This document shows, piece by piece, positions 23,225 through 34,780 of a stretch of 64,000 bases of DNA. The stretch covers positions 263,237,111 to 263,301,110 of the forward strand of contig OX422219.1 of assembly GCA_949130495.1 (NCBI GenBank). The letters run 5' to 3'. Made by a program: the position numbers and the translations under genes. The number at the start of each line of letters is the position of its first letter. Position 1 is the stretch's first letter. This stretch comes from Sambucus nigra. Its lineage: Eukaryota; Streptophyta; Magnoliopsida; Dipsacales; Adoxaceae. The notes beneath the pieces were generated by a model. That model ran no database searches. It was not told the DNA's origin and saw only the letters and a program-made list of their open reading frames with translations.

Positions 23225-23485
23225 AGAGATTCTCAGTCCGGGAGATAGATCCGAATGTGTATAGAGATTCTCAGTCAGGGAGATAGATCCGGATGTGTAT
23301 AGAGATTCTCAGTCTGGGAGATAGATCCGGATGGGTATTATATAGTATATTCCTTGTTCATGAGAACAAGGTAATATATATATATAGAGAGAGAGAGAAC
23401 CCTAGTCCGGGAGATAGATCCGGATGTGTATCATAAAGATGAATATAAAATAAACCTCAGTCCGGGAGATATTATCAGGATGTAT
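23225..23485 (+). repeat. 38-bp tandem repeats in the GL2 5' LTR
   Basis: Three direct copies at exact 38-bp spacing (23225, 23263, 23301), each with CTCAGTCCGGGAGATAGATC, then two more separated copies to 23485. Each unit can form TCCGG/CCGGA around a 9-nt loop. The 3' LTR has the same array (about 29050-29325). Confidence 0.87.
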
Positions 23486-23590
23486 ATTGAATTATGTTAT
23501 TAGAATAAATATGTTGATTAAATCATTATAGAGCATGTATATACGCTGTGTACTGAGGGTCTAATGGATCTCGACGATAGACCTTACCGC

Positions 23591-23653
23591 GTAGTAGTGT
23601 ATAGGGGGGTTCCTTGTTTGGATTTCGCTTTGCGACACACCCCACACACGAAC
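23591..23653 (+). repeat. GGGGTTCC recurrent block, copy 1 (GL2 5' LTR)
   Basis: tagtagtgta, then GGGGTTCCTTGTTTGGATTT, CGCTTTGCGA and ACCCCAC. Ends can pair (GGGGT/ACCCC) around an inner TCGC/GCGA hairpin. The block recurs in LTRs and internal regions of GL2, GL4 and GL5. Confidence 0.7.
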
Positions 23654-24418
23654 ATGGCACAGTGTTGAGACTGGGGAGAATTTTATCCCTTAGTTCTTGG
23701 AATAACTAGGGTTGCTAAAAGACGGGTGACGGATTAGTTAGGCAGCGTAGCTTGACTAGGACGTTTGTAGGGATGCGCTAGGTGTTCACTATTAGAAGAG
23801 AGGTGAGGGGTATCTCATGGGAGTGCGATACCAAATTCAAATATGAGATAAAACCTATTTTTAAAAATAAAGCATTTATGCACTTGCTAAATATTTTTCA
23901 CACTCGGGCTCTACCCGTTTCTATATTTTCCTCTCTTGCTATATATATATATATATATATATATATAGGTGTCCAGACACTGGGATGCCTGGATGACATT
24001 TCTTTCTAGTCAGACGTTCGCTGCAGTAGTTGTGGATGCATGCAGGTTCTCGATAGACGCCTCTATCCTTGTACTCTAGATGGGAGGTACTATATAAACA
24101 TTCGGTCTGATAATCCAATTTCATTTATTTATTCTTTTACCGCCTTTTAGTGCGGCATTCGATTTGGTTGTATCATATATGAACCGAGTGTTCGGTTATT
24201 TTATTTCATTTCAGTGGCATTTCCATAAACTACGTGGATGCTATTTATGTGGGTGTTTAAAAAGAGTAGTTAAGTAAAATTTTGACGGCAGTCTAATAGG
24301 TTATTAGTAATTAAATTGGTTTTCGATATTGATGCTAAGAATGATCCATATGCGACTCCTATTTTAATTTGATATAGGAGTGATCGCCCGGTATTTTATT
24401 AGGCGGGGTTGTCACAGA

Positions 24419-24430
24419 TGGTATCAGAGC
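24419..24430 (+). other. Primer-binding site, initiator-Met tRNA (GL2)
   Basis: TGGTATCAGAGC, two bases after the LTR end, followed by ATCAGG as in GL1. Confidence 0.93.
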
Positions 24431-25056
24431 ATCAGGTTCTAGTGTCCTTAGGAATCTGTGTGGCCGTACTACGATTTCAGCGTTGCTCTCGATTTGATAT
24501 AGAGCCTCAGGATTAGGATTGTTGGTTTCTCTTGCGAGATTTCGTTCTCCTTCCATTGTATAAGATTATGTAAATCTTTTGCACACTCGTTCGAGATTCG
24601 TGTACGGGGCTTGGATGGCAGCAGAAGGCGGGGCTTAGCTAGAACAACTGGTAGACGTTAGGGACGTGGACCGTAGTAGAGGTCATTTCCTTTATAGTGC
24701 TTGCTAAGGATTGTTGCAATGACTACTAAAGAATAGTAGTTTTAAGTACCGTAGTACCGTCGTGGTAGAGAGTGGTACTAAAGTTGAATTTCCCAGTGAC
24801 GATAAGGGTTCAAAAGGGATCTTACGGATAGTTTTAACCGTGAGTCACCATGATTCAGGAGGAATGAGAAGAATGCAATTTCTGAATTATTCACATAAGG
24901 ATCGGTAAGAGGCCGATAGTGAATAACGAGTAATATGGAGAAGCGAACCTTGTACCGAGGTGAGGTAGGTACAATGAATAATTAGTCCTTTAGAAGAACG
25001 ATAGGCTCACTAGAGAAGTGTTGCTAACACTTATGGAGAATGTGTGTGTGCGAGGA

Positions 25057-25082
25057 CCCCATTGGTGGACATCCACCCGGGG
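25057..25082 (+). other. Conserved hairpin in the GL2 body
   Basis: CCCC, ATT, GGTGGA, CA, TCCACC, C, GGGG: two stacked stems. The same 26-nt element is kept at 49099-49124 (GL4) and, with one stem mismatch, on the minus strand at 59517-59542 (GL5), in otherwise strongly diverged non-coding DNA. Confidence 0.65.
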
Positions 25083-26058
25083 AATTTGTTAAAATGGGGT
25101 TGTTGAGGTCGGTAGTGGAATCTCCTTCTAACAAAGAAAAAGTTAGTGGGAATTAGTAAAGTGATTGTCAGGATCGCGACAATGGAGTCCAAGATACTGA
25201 TAATTTTATTATGGTAAAAAAGGTTAGTGATGAAAATAATGATGTGGAGTGCGGCGCCGCACGGGTGTCCTTTCCCGGTAGGAATAAAGGACAAGGTTAG
25301 GGTGCCTAGTAGGGGGCATATAGTTAAGTAATTTTGGTTCAGTTAGGACAAGTGTACAAGGTCCGAGAACCAATTGGAGTAGGTAACTGCGAAATTGTTG
25401 TTATGAGTCTAACCTCAAAAGGAAGAGGTATAATTGGCGTGGCTAGATAAAGTCGCGGTGTTCGTTAGCCCCAGACTCGTGTGTGTAATTTGAGCTTTGT
25501 GGCGGTATCGATAACATTATGTAATATAGGCCTATGTGTTTTTCGCGGAAGCGGAGTTTTATTTTCCTTCATTTGCTATAAAAGCGGGTGTTGATATTTT
25601 GAATGTATATATCTGTCTTATGATACTCGTTTTATATGTTTATACGAGTATGGTAATATTATGAGTATATTATATTCTTCGTTGTTCAGAGCGATAGCAG
25701 GCTAATGATTGCAAGACTATCGTGTCAGCGGTTCTAGGGTGGAATGGGTTGTTGTTGTGATATCTCACCTGGATATAGGTTTAGTTTGCCTTTGTTAATA
25801 TGGATCCAGAGGTTTCATTATCATGATGTGAGTGCATGGCGACCTTATAGATATGATTTAAGGTATGCAGGGCTGATTGTTGAGCTGTGAGTTTAAGCTC
25901 ATTATTGATTACGCAAGGACTGAGTGGGGTGCGAGTGCTTAGTGGTATGGCTCCAGGATAGAGATGGGAGTTCAGACCAAATTTGGTTGAAAGAGGGGAT
26001 AAGATTATCCCGGTTGCATATTCAAAAATAACGAACCTCCATGACCGACGAAGTTAAG

Positions 26059-26120
26059 TAGTAGTGTGTTGTAGGGGTTCCTTATTTGGACTTTGCTTTG
26101 CGAGATGTCCCACGCATGAA
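26059..26120 (+). repeat. GGGGTTCC recurrent block, copy 2 (GL2 body)
   Basis: tagtagtgtgttgtaGGGGTTCC...CGCTTT form, then GCGAGATGTCCCACGCATGAA. The inner TGC/GCG part is kept while the outer stem is weakened. Confidence 0.65.
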
Positions 26121-26918
26121 ACCAAGCAAATGTCAGAAGTTCAGAGAGGCCTTGGGCACTAGGGATATACTTAGGATTGTACTCGTTTCGCATAGGTAGG
26201 GTAACACCTAGATCGTAAGTTTATTAGAGAGTAAGTTCAATAGAGTTAGTGGCGCCGATATAGTAAGACTTTTGGGAAGTACACCACAAGAAGATTGGTT
26301 GATTAATCGTGAGGAGAATTAAATTTTGAGGGTTGGGGGGACCCATATGTGAGTATTACACCGAGGAAAGGAGGCCCTTATTTAGAGAGAGTGTTACGTG
26401 TTGAACGTTTACAATGGTTGTGCGGTTGTCCAGATGTGCATGGGTTAAAAAGGTGTATGGGCACCTTAGTAAGTTGGTTTTATATACCGCCCAAAATAGA
26501 AAAGGCTTAGAGTATAATGTTGAATTTTATGTCGGGAGGCAGTCACAAATGGATTTGGAATGTGTTGGATGGAACGTCGTGCCCAAGATAAGAAAGGAAA
26601 CTGACGAGAGTGGTCGAGCATTAGAGTAATTTCTTTTTGGGGGAAATTAGATATCCAGATTTTAACGAGTGAACGTTTAGAATCATGTTTGGACGTTAGA
26701 GCGGCGGCCATAGGCTTGTCTTCTACATGGGGTAGAAGAAATGATGGGTGCAATGTGACATTATTGGAGTCACTTTACGACCGTGGTACCTATATAGTGT
26801 ATGATTGAGAACTATTGGGTTAGTGTCGTTCCCCTTGAGGTATTAGGATTTGGAGCGATCTTAGGTTAGTACTGGTAGCATCGGTTGTATCTGAATTTAG
26901 ATGAAAAAATTCCTTTGT

Positions 26919-26930
26919 AAGGGGGGAGTA
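26919..26930 (+). other. Polypurine tract of GL2
   Basis: AAGGGGGGAGTA immediately before the 3' LTR; the same motif precedes the LTRs of GL4 and GL5. Confidence 0.87.
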
Positions 26931-27809
26931 TGTAACAACCCGTTTTTTTGGGGATAATTAAATTCCATAATTGGGTTTAAATTGGAAATTTGAGGAATTT
27001 CTTGAAATAGTGATTTTTAGGATTTCCAAGGATTAGATGATTTTCGATGAGTGTTGTATTTACTTTTGGGATTAAGTAAATATGTCGAAGTATTTTAATT
27101 ATATGTCGTCGTTGAGTAAAGCGAAAAAAGTCAAGATTTTAATTAGAAAACCCTCAGTGAGATGCAATGGGTTAAAATAGTGGATTGTGGTCAAGTGCCT
27201 TTGATGGAAATTTTGACTGCGCGAATGGCCAATATAGTCAGAAAAGAGTGTGCGATGGTCGAAATTGAGTTTCTAGAATTTTTAAATGAATAGGGACTCG
27301 CAATTGAGTAAACGAGTCATTTTTGGGTTTTAAGGGTATAAACCCTTTTCTCCCTATATAAGGAGGGTGAGAGGGAGAGAATAGAAATAAAAGAGAGAAG
27401 AGACAGAGAGGAGGAGAGAAAAAGGATATTTCGGGCCAAACTCGGTTGGACTCTACTCAGGATCGTCGGATTTTATCCACGAGGCAAGTGTTTACTTGCT
27501 TTATTTAATTTTGAGCATAAATCTCATATCGCAGTTTGGTAATAACAGACCCTAAAGATTTTGGGTTAGGTTTTTGTGGATAAAACGGGTTTTCGGGAGT
27601 TAAAATGAATAAACCCCAATAATTTTCTAATTCGAGAAACTCAGGATTTAATCTAAATTTGTTATTGGTTTCGGGTTCTAGGATGTTTAGAACCCTTGTT
27701 ATATGTGTAGATGTTGTTGGTTGAGGTTGTAGGACGTTAGAAAGGAGATAAAAGCTTGGGAGAACCTTTAATGGCCGAAACAGCTTCTCGAAGAAGAAGC
27801 TGTCCGACA

Positions 27810-27887
27810 TGATCGATCAATCGAGGGTAGAGGATCGATCGATCGAACCATCGATCGATCGAGGGCCATATGTCGATCGATCGACCC
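27810..27887 (+). repeat. TCGATCGA palindrome array, GL2 3' LTR
   Basis: Four palindromic blocks (about 27811, 27833, 27848 and 27872), including gtcgatcgatcgac, about 0.88 kb into the LTR. Two blocks more than the 5' LTR. Confidence 0.87.
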
Positions 27888-29049
27888 ATCAGGAAGTTTA
27901 ACAATTTTTCCTAGGGTTAATTGGATAGGATGAATTCCAATTTTAATTGATTTTAGATTATTTAAGAAAGGAAATAAGTAATCTTTTAAGAGTAAATAGT
28001 CATCCAATGGAGGGAAATTATGGGAATTAAGTGAGCGTTTTATGTGCGTGACACTAAAATGTTATTTTCGAGGAAAATAGATAAGTTGAGGAATTAGAAG
28101 GGTGGGGTTCCTAAAATACAGTGGGGGACCTCTAAACGATTATTTGGACAAGATGTAGTCCTTGGGTTTGTGGGAAGGAAATCCACAACCTATTCAATTT
28201 TAGGGTATTTGGGGTCGAATATAAATTGGGATAGTTTCAGTGGCCATTTTGGCCGATATGATAATACGTGCGGGATAACATAATTATGTTGATGATGGTT
28301 GAGGGAATCCTATGAGATTATTAGGATGAATTGGAGAATATACTTATTTAGTTAATGGAAATAGGTATATTTGGAGATATCCACTAAATCCTTAGATGGA
28401 ATAAGGTATTTATTATTTATCAAGTGAGGGAATACTTTCGGTATGGTATCATGAGTATGTGAATGTATGAATATGATTCTTTGAGAGAAGCTTGGGATTT
28501 TTGGTCATCGCTAGATATGATTGGCAATTATGGCCATATATATATATATTCGAGGAGGAATATATAGTATATATATACTATGTAATTAAAGTATATATAT
28601 TATGATACGAATACATATGTATCTATATGTGATGATATATGTGTGTTTAGATGGATGGTTTCCACAGGCTTCACCTTTGAGTGTAAGGATGGAATAGCCG
28701 AATTATATATATGCTCTAGTGCGATCCAGGGAGGTTGCGCGATGTGGGTGAATCCCCTGGCTCAAGGAGCAGGGTGAGTATAGTCCCGGGTCATTATCAT
28801 CCCATGTTCGAGTGCGATTTATGTGATTCCTACTTGCAGGGGGAACATGACCACCTCCACCGTTGTGTATATGTTTACCATGACCATTGAGTAAGTCCGT
28901 CTTGGTACCGTGGTATATTGAGTAAACCCGGATTTTCAATCGGCACTATGAGACTGCATCCTTGAGTTATAGCTCGTTGGGATGTTTATTGCGCTTGTGT
29001 GTATGGTATATTACTTGTGCATGAGAACAATGTAATATATATATCTACG

Positions 29050-29325
29050 AGAATATAGATATTCTCACTCCGGGAGATAGATCCGGATGTGTATAGAGAT
29101 TCTCAGTCCGAGAGATAGATCCGGATGTGTATAGAGATTCTCAGTCCGGGAGATAGATCCTGATGGGTATTATATAGTATATTCCTTGTGAATGAGAACA
29201 AGGTAATATATATATATATCTACGAGAATATAAAGATCCTCAGTCCGGGATATAGATCCGGATGTGTATCATAAAGATGAGTATAAAGTAAACCTCAGTC
29301 CGAGAGATATTATCCAGATGTATAT
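29050..29325 (+). repeat. 38-bp tandem repeats in the GL2 3' LTR
   Basis: Five degenerate copies with CAGTCCGGGAGATAGATCC cores, counterpart of 23225-23485. Confidence 0.82.
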
Positions 29326-29430
29326 TGAATTATGTATATTAGAATAAATATGTTATGTAAATCATTATAGAGCATGTATATACGCTGCGTACTGAGGGTC
29401 TAATGGATCTCGACGATCGACCTTGCCGCG

Positions 29431-29490
29431 TAATAGTGTATAGGGGGGTTCCTTCTTTGGATTTCGCTTTGCGACACACCCCACGCACGA
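29431..29490 (+). repeat. GGGGTTCC recurrent block, copy 3 (GL2 3' LTR)
   Basis: taatagtgta, GGGGTTCCTTCTTTGG, then TTCGCTTTGCGA and ACCCCACGCACGA; counterpart of 23591-23653. Confidence 0.7.
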
Positions 29491-30243
29491 ACATGGCATA
29501 GTGTTGAGACTGGGGAGAAGTTTAGCCCTTAGTACTTGGAATAACTAGGGTTGCTAGAAGACGGGTGACGGATTAGTTAGGCAGCGTCACTTGAATAGGA
29601 TGTTTGTAGGTATGCGCTAGGTTTTCACTATTAGAAGAGAGGTGAGGGGTATCTCATGGGAGTGCGATCCCAAATTTAAATATGAGATAAAACCTATTTT
29701 TAAAAATAAAGCATTTATGCACTTGCTAAATATTTTTCACACTTGGGTTCTGACCTGTTTCTATATTTTCCTCTCTTGCTATATATATTATATCGGTTTC
29801 CAGACACGGGACGCCTGGATGACATTTCTTTAGAGTCAGACGTCCGCTGCAGCAGCTGTGGATGCAAGCAGGTTCTTGAAAGACGCTTCTATCCTTGTAC
29901 TCTAGATGGGACGTACTGTATAAACATTCAGGCTAATAACCCAATTGCATTATTTAGTCTTTTACCACCTTTTAGTGCGGCATTCGATTTGGTGGTATCA
30001 TATCTGAATCAAGTGTTCGGTTATTTTATTTCATTTTAGTGGCATTTCCATAAACTACGGGGATGTTTTATTTGTGTGGGTATTTAAAAAGAGTAGTTAA
30101 TTTAAATTTTGACGCCGTCCTAATAGGTTATTAGTAATTAAATTAGTTTTCGACAGTGATGCTAAGAATGATCCATATGCGACTCCTGTTTTAATTTGAT
30201 TTAGGAGTGATCGCCCGGTATTTTATTAGGCGGGGTTGTCACA

Positions 30244-30248
30244 CGTGC
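30244..30248. repeat. GL2 target-site duplication, right
   Basis: cgtgc, identical to 21105-21109; the copia array resumes at once. Confidence 0.92.
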
Positions 30249-31032
30249 AAACCCATTTAAGTCTCTAACCAAACACCCTCATATGTATTCTTTTTAGAGG
30301 TGAATAAAATAAATTCTCAAACTTTGGAGAATTGGTGCAAAAACCTAAATGGCCCATAATTGGCATGAATTTCTTTTTATTGCCTTTGAATTTTTTCGGG
30401 GTCTTTTAAACCTCTTTGGACCCCAGATAATAAAATTCCTCAATTTTTTAGGTCCAATTTAAACGGTGGCTTAATCGCAAAGCATAAATGAAAATCTTTC
30501 GTAACCCTTCACCATTTTCAAACAAAGCACACAAACTCAACAACGGCTCTTACATGCACAACTTTCTTATCAAGTTTTATCGTGCTTGGTTCGTTTTAAG
30601 GACATGATTGAAGTGAAAACACCCAATCAACGAGTGATAAGACAAGCACAATAATCAAACAAATCCGTGCATGTGTGCAATAAAGGAAATCATGAGTCAA
30701 ATATGTAGGAATTAAAACTTAATTACATCTTAATGACTCCAAACATTATAAAGCACATGGATGAATTGACCTATTGTCTCAAAACACTATGAAATATCAC
30801 ATGAAAAATGGAATGATGTTGTGACTTGTTCATCCTAAGTGTCCATCCATAAATGGTGCAAACAAAATACAAAACTCTTTTTGGATTTTTCAAAATAAAA
30901 TATCAAAATAAAATCTTTTTGTCTTTTTCAAAATTTTTCAAAAGAATTTTTTTTTACAAAAAGTACATGTCATTACACTATCAAATATATATCATGAAAG
31001 CATAACTAGAGTATGAGAACATGCAAACACAA
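30249..31032 (-). repeat. Int3 3' non-coding part, right of GL2
   Basis: Continuation of the array body (ccctcatatg... aaagtacatgtcatt) matching 8100-8816 and 40840-41600. Confidence 0.8.
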
Positions 31033-31910
31033 TCATCCATATGATATGGCAAGAGAAGAATCACGTGCAAGCAAATGGGAATCAACTTTTCTAAAATATA
31101 GTGGCTCTAAAAGTGATTTCCTAACCCAAATTGATGTGAAACGATATGTGGGGGATTTAGGAACCAAGATAACACTAGACATAAACTTTCTCGGAATTTT
31201 TCCAAGATCAAAACAAAAACTCCTTAGGTGACCTTTCCTACCACAATAAGAACATGTGTAAACGGGTGGAATGACACCTAATTTATGATCTTTTCTAATG
31301 TCCTTGGGATTAGTTGACCCTATAAAACAAATAATTGCTTTGGCTTTAGCACTAGAAGCATGATAACAAAATGAGCCATTCCCATCACTATCAAACCTAC
31401 TTGAATCGTTTAAAACATTTTTCAACTTCAAAATATTTGATTCAAGCAACAAATTAGAGTCTTCCAAAGACAGGGATTTCTTTTTCAATTTTTCAATTAA
31501 ACTTAACAGTTTATCACGCTCCCCCTCAATTAAAACAAACTTATCCCTAAGAGTCTTTTCACGTGCCGTAATATCATCGAATAATTTTTTTTATCATCGA
31601 CGGCATAAACGAGAACCATAGAATTTTTTGAGTCCTCTAATTCCTTCTCTAAAACAAGGACTCTCTCATCACTCTTCTTTTTAGCAATTTTCAAAGAATC
31701 AAAATCAATACACAAATTACCAAAATGCTCACGACAAATATCACTTTGAGTTTGAAACGCTTGTAAATATTCAATCTTACTTTTAAAGAGAGAATTTTCC
31801 TTTTCCAAAAATTTAATTCTTTTGCAAAGTTTCAAATTCAAACTTTTTAATTTTTCAGCACGGTCGTGAAATTTTTCAAAAATAGGCTCCTCATTAAATA
31901 GGCGTTCCAT
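31033..31910 (-). pseudogene. gag: Int3 gag relic, frameshifted
   Basis: Starts at ATG 31910 (MERLFNEEPIFEKFHDRAEK). The coiled-coil half is open to about 31600, where extra T residues in a poly-T run (plus strand 31584-31592) break the frame. The C-terminal half (31488-31033) is open and carries CSYCGRKGHLRSFC and the TSIWVRKSLLEPL tail. Its C-terminal half is much closer to Int5 than to its neighbours Int2 or Int4 by eye (for example VILVPKSPTYRFTSIW in both). Same span (about 292 codons) as other copies. Confidence 0.82.
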
Positions 31911-32008
31911 TGGAAAATTGCGATTTTTCACAAAACTGATTTTTCAAAAAAAATCAATATCACACAATTTTGCAGAAAATAGGAATACGTGATAAATTAG
32001 TACAACCC

Positions 32009-32113
32009 GCTCTGATACCAATTCGTAAACGTGAGTAAACAAACTGTATCAGAAAGTAAATCCTTGAAAAATCTGGATCACGCGATAAATTAGCGTAACC
32101 CACTCTGATACCA
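32009..32113 (-). other. Twin primer-binding sites, LTR3/Int3
   Basis: The distal copy 32020-32009 is a perfect TGGTATCAGAGC; the proximal copy 32113-32102 has one change (final base). Confidence 0.72.
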
Positions 32114-32116
32114 ATT

Positions 32117-33261
32117 TGTAAAACGTGTTAATGCGGTGTGTGATGTAGATTTAAAATTATTTGTAAGTTTTTGAGTAAACCTTATTTAATTAGAGTCTAT
32201 TTAAAAACAAACTTAATTCAACCCCTAAACATGCACCTATGTATGTGCGTGTCAAACCATAAATAGATAAAGCATCTGACACAAAGTTAAGGAAAAAACC
32301 CCCTTTTGGGTAAAACCTTTTATTTCTAGAACTTTGAAGAATTCACACGACCATTGACTCACATACAACCTGATAATTGCCCATAAGTGTAACGCATGGT
32401 ATCTTCGTGAAACCTCCAAAGCAACGGCTAGAAATAACGTCGGCTGGAATCTCTCGCAAGAACTCCAGCTGGTCAGCAATGAAGACGAAAACGGCTTCTC
32501 CACAAGTGTGAACTTTATAAGGACTCCCTCCAGAATAACACGTAGCTCTCCGGTTGTATAGTTATTCCCACAAAGATTAAACCATAGCAAAGTTGTGTTC
32601 TTCAAAACCAAAAAAATTCACTAAAGAATATTGGGAGTTTTGTGAATTGTTAACCAAGAGCGATTAAACCCTATAAGAAAAAGTCCAAAAGGATTCTTCT
32701 TTCGCAGTTTTTCTATTCTGTAAAACTCTCAGAATTCTTAATGAAAACAAAACGATTTATTAAGTATTTATAGAAAATTATGCCACCTCGGTATTAGAGC
32801 TCATTCGAACAAGATAAGCGTGTCGCTCGAACGAAGTAAACGTGTCACTCGAATGACTTATCACGAGATGTCTATGTTGTCTGAACGACAAAAGTAGGTC
32901 ATTTGTACGACGTATCAAACGAGATTCCACGCGTACTTGTATATAATTTCGATACGAATGTGTGGCTGCTAGTTTTGTATTTTTATGATTTTTTATGAAT
33001 TAGTTATGATTTTTCTATGGAAAGGTCTCCGACAACAAAATCTTTAGAAAAATATTTGATAAAAGCATCCCAACACTTTAAGTGAAATGCTAAGCAATTA
33101 AAACTCAACCCTACCAAAGTAAACTTTGCGGAGTCTTTTCGAAGAAGAACTTGATATTCGGATCAGTCTTTGATGCTTGAATGTTCTCGAATGCTCTTTG
33201 ACAGTATAGTGGTATAAGACATAATAAATTGATAACGGACATATAAAAATATGTCCTTACA
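32117..33261 (-). repeat. LTR3 of the copia-like array
   Basis: 1145 bp with intact TGTAAGGACAT start and GTTTTACA end. It carries the longest version of a small LTR frame (32611-32252, MVLKNTTLLWFNL...). TTCGAA palindromes about 32800-32915; TATA match near 32765. Confidence 0.87.
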
Positions 33262-34780
33262 AATCTCCACCTATGTCTATGCCGGTACATACATAAAAAA
33301 ATCTGAATTCTCAAAAACCAAAATGCCGATAAAAATCTACCCTCCCATGAATAAATCTGCAAGTTCTCAAACTGTTCTTCAAAAATCTTCATCAAATCTT
33401 CTCAAAGATTTTCTCATCCGGGTGTGCAACATCATGATCTTCAATCTTTTTACCTACACACATGAGACAAAGCACATACCAATCGTGATGCACCAAGTTT
33501 GAAATGATAAAATAATAATCATTAATAAATCAAATCTCCCCAATAATGCAATAACTCCCCCATAACGTGATAATTCTTTATCCCCTTTTTATGATGTCCC
33601 CAAATAGACAGATAAAAAGAAACAATCAAAACATGGAGTGTCACGACAAAATGCATAGCAAACAAAGATCAAGCTACGCACATGCAAAGGTATGTCTCAA
33701 AAATTTCACAACCTATTTTGATTTTCCAATTTTTTTATACAAAAATATGATACTAAAAATCACACCATAAATTTAAACTCAAGCAACCAAGTCATGGAAA
33801 CGGAATGTATAGGGGTGAACACATTAGATAGGTAAATAAACTCAATCAATCATATGTGCATGATGCATGCGTACCCCTGACAAATGAACATCAAAAGTAT
33901 ACTTAGGTGTAAAAATTTGTTGAATTTAGATGACATCGTCTTATACTAATCAACAAATCAAAGTGAAATGATTTCCACACCAATAACATCCAAAACTATT
34001 TAGCGCTTTTCAAGACTTTTAAGGATGTGCAAACTCGTTTAAGTCTCCAAACAAACTCCGTCATATATATTTTCTTTTTATAGGTGAATAAACTAAATTC
34101 TCAAACTTTGGAGAATTGGTGCAAAAAACCTAAATGGCCCATAATTGCCAAGAATTTCTTTTTATTTCCTTTAAATTTTTTCTTTATCTTTTAAACCTCT
34201 TTGGACCCCAGATAATAAAATTCCTCAAATTTTTAGGTCCAATTTAAACGGAAGCTTAATCGCAAATGATAAATGAAAATCTTTCGTAGCCCTTCACCGT
34301 TTTCAAATAAAACACACAAACTTACAAACGACTCTTACATTCTCAACTCTCTTTTCAAGTTTTATCGCACTTGGTTCGTTTTAGGGACAAAATTGAAGTG
34401 AAAATACCCAACCAGCATGTGGTAAGGCAAGCACAATAATCAAACAATTCCTTGCATGTGTGCAATAAAGGAAATCGTGAGTCAAATATGCAGGAAGTAA
34501 CACTTAATTACATCTTAATGACTCCAAACATTATAAATCACATGGATGAATTGACCTATTATCTCAAAACACTATCAAATATCACTTGAAAAATGGAATG
34601 ATGTTATGACTCGGTCATCCTAAGTGTCCACCAATAAACGGTGCAAACAAAATACCAAATTATTTTTGGCTTTTTCAAAAGAATTTATCAAAATAAAATA
34701 TTTTTGTATTCTCCAAAAGCAAAAATTTGTACAGAAAGTACATGTCATTACACTAGAAAATATATATCATGAAACCATAA
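33262..34780 (-). repeat. Int4 3' non-coding part
   Basis: Polypurine tract (aatctccacctat on plus) then the array body, without insertions, up to the gag relic. No coding signal. Confidence 0.8.

Larger units (their letters stand above)
21684..23968 (+). other. Candidate LTR leader intron, GL2 5' LTR (donor decayed)
   Basis: Donor position reads GAG|GAATGT where the sister LTR has GAG|GCAAGT. The acceptor TATAG|GTG at 23968 follows a T/C-rich tract and an expanded (TA)n. 2285 nt. Confidence 0.35.
21110..24416 (+). repeat. GL2 5' LTR (3.3 kb)
   Basis: Begins tataataaccc where the other LTR has tgtaacaaccc, so the terminal TG has mutated; ends gttgtcaca. In order: TATA (21546-21552), GA-rich leader (about 21559-21610), decayed donor site (21684), TCGATCGA array (22011-22053), CCCTG...CAGGG module (about 22903-22970), 38-bp tandem repeats (23225-23485), GGGGTTCC block (23591-23653), (TA)n and acceptor match (23968). 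Confidence 0.9.
24417..26930 (+). other. GL2 internal region, essentially non-coding
   Basis: 2514 bp between primer site and polypurine tract. No gag, protease, RT or integrase is readable on either strand. A stretch near 26480-26560 (YTAQNRKGLEYNVEF in one frame) may be a very decayed RNase H relic by comparison with GL4, but this is weak. Conserved short features are the CCCC...GGGG hairpin at 25057-25082 and one GGGGTTCC block (26059-26120). Confidence 0.75.
27484..29795 (+). other. Candidate LTR leader intron, GL2 3' LTR (acceptor decayed)
   Basis: Donor GAG|GCAAGTG intact, forming a hairpin GCAAGT-GTTT-ACTTGC. The acceptor position reads ATCG|GTT instead of TAG|GTG. 2312 nt. With the sister LTR, each half of the splice pair is intact in one copy. 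Confidence 0.4.
21110..30243 (+). mobile_element. GL2: giant-LTR, coding-poor gypsy-derived element
   Basis: 9134-bp element with LTRs of 3307 and 3313 bp, a matching 5-bp TSD, initiator-Met primer site (24419-24430), polypurine tract (26919-26930) and a 2514-bp internal region without gag or pol. Such elements are called LARDs. The leader after the primer site matches GL1, so it is a non-autonomous relative of a coding gypsy element. The LTRs differ by several percent by eye. Confidence 0.92.
26931..30243 (+). repeat. GL2 3' LTR (3.3 kb)
   Basis: 3313 bp, intact ends tgtaacaaccc and ggttgtcaca. Same order of parts as the 5' LTR: TATA 27355-27361, donor match 27484, palindromes 27810-27887, tandem repeats 29050-29325, GGGGTTCC block 29431-29490, acceptor position 29795. 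Confidence 0.92.

Noticed and set aside
23225..23485. Regularly spaced 38-bp repeats as a CRISPR array
   Set aside because: The repeats are contiguous with no unique spacers, lie inside a plant LTR and recur in its sister LTR.
24419..24430. TGGTATCAGAGC as part of a tRNA gene
   Set aside because: Only the tRNA 3'-end complement is present, always next to an LTR end; no cloverleaf or A/B boxes around it. The same applies to the other primer sites.
31013..31231. Plus-strand frames opposite gag (31013-31231, 41595-41813, 34624-34869)
   Set aside because: Shadows on the opposite strand of the gag relic; their similarity follows from gag.
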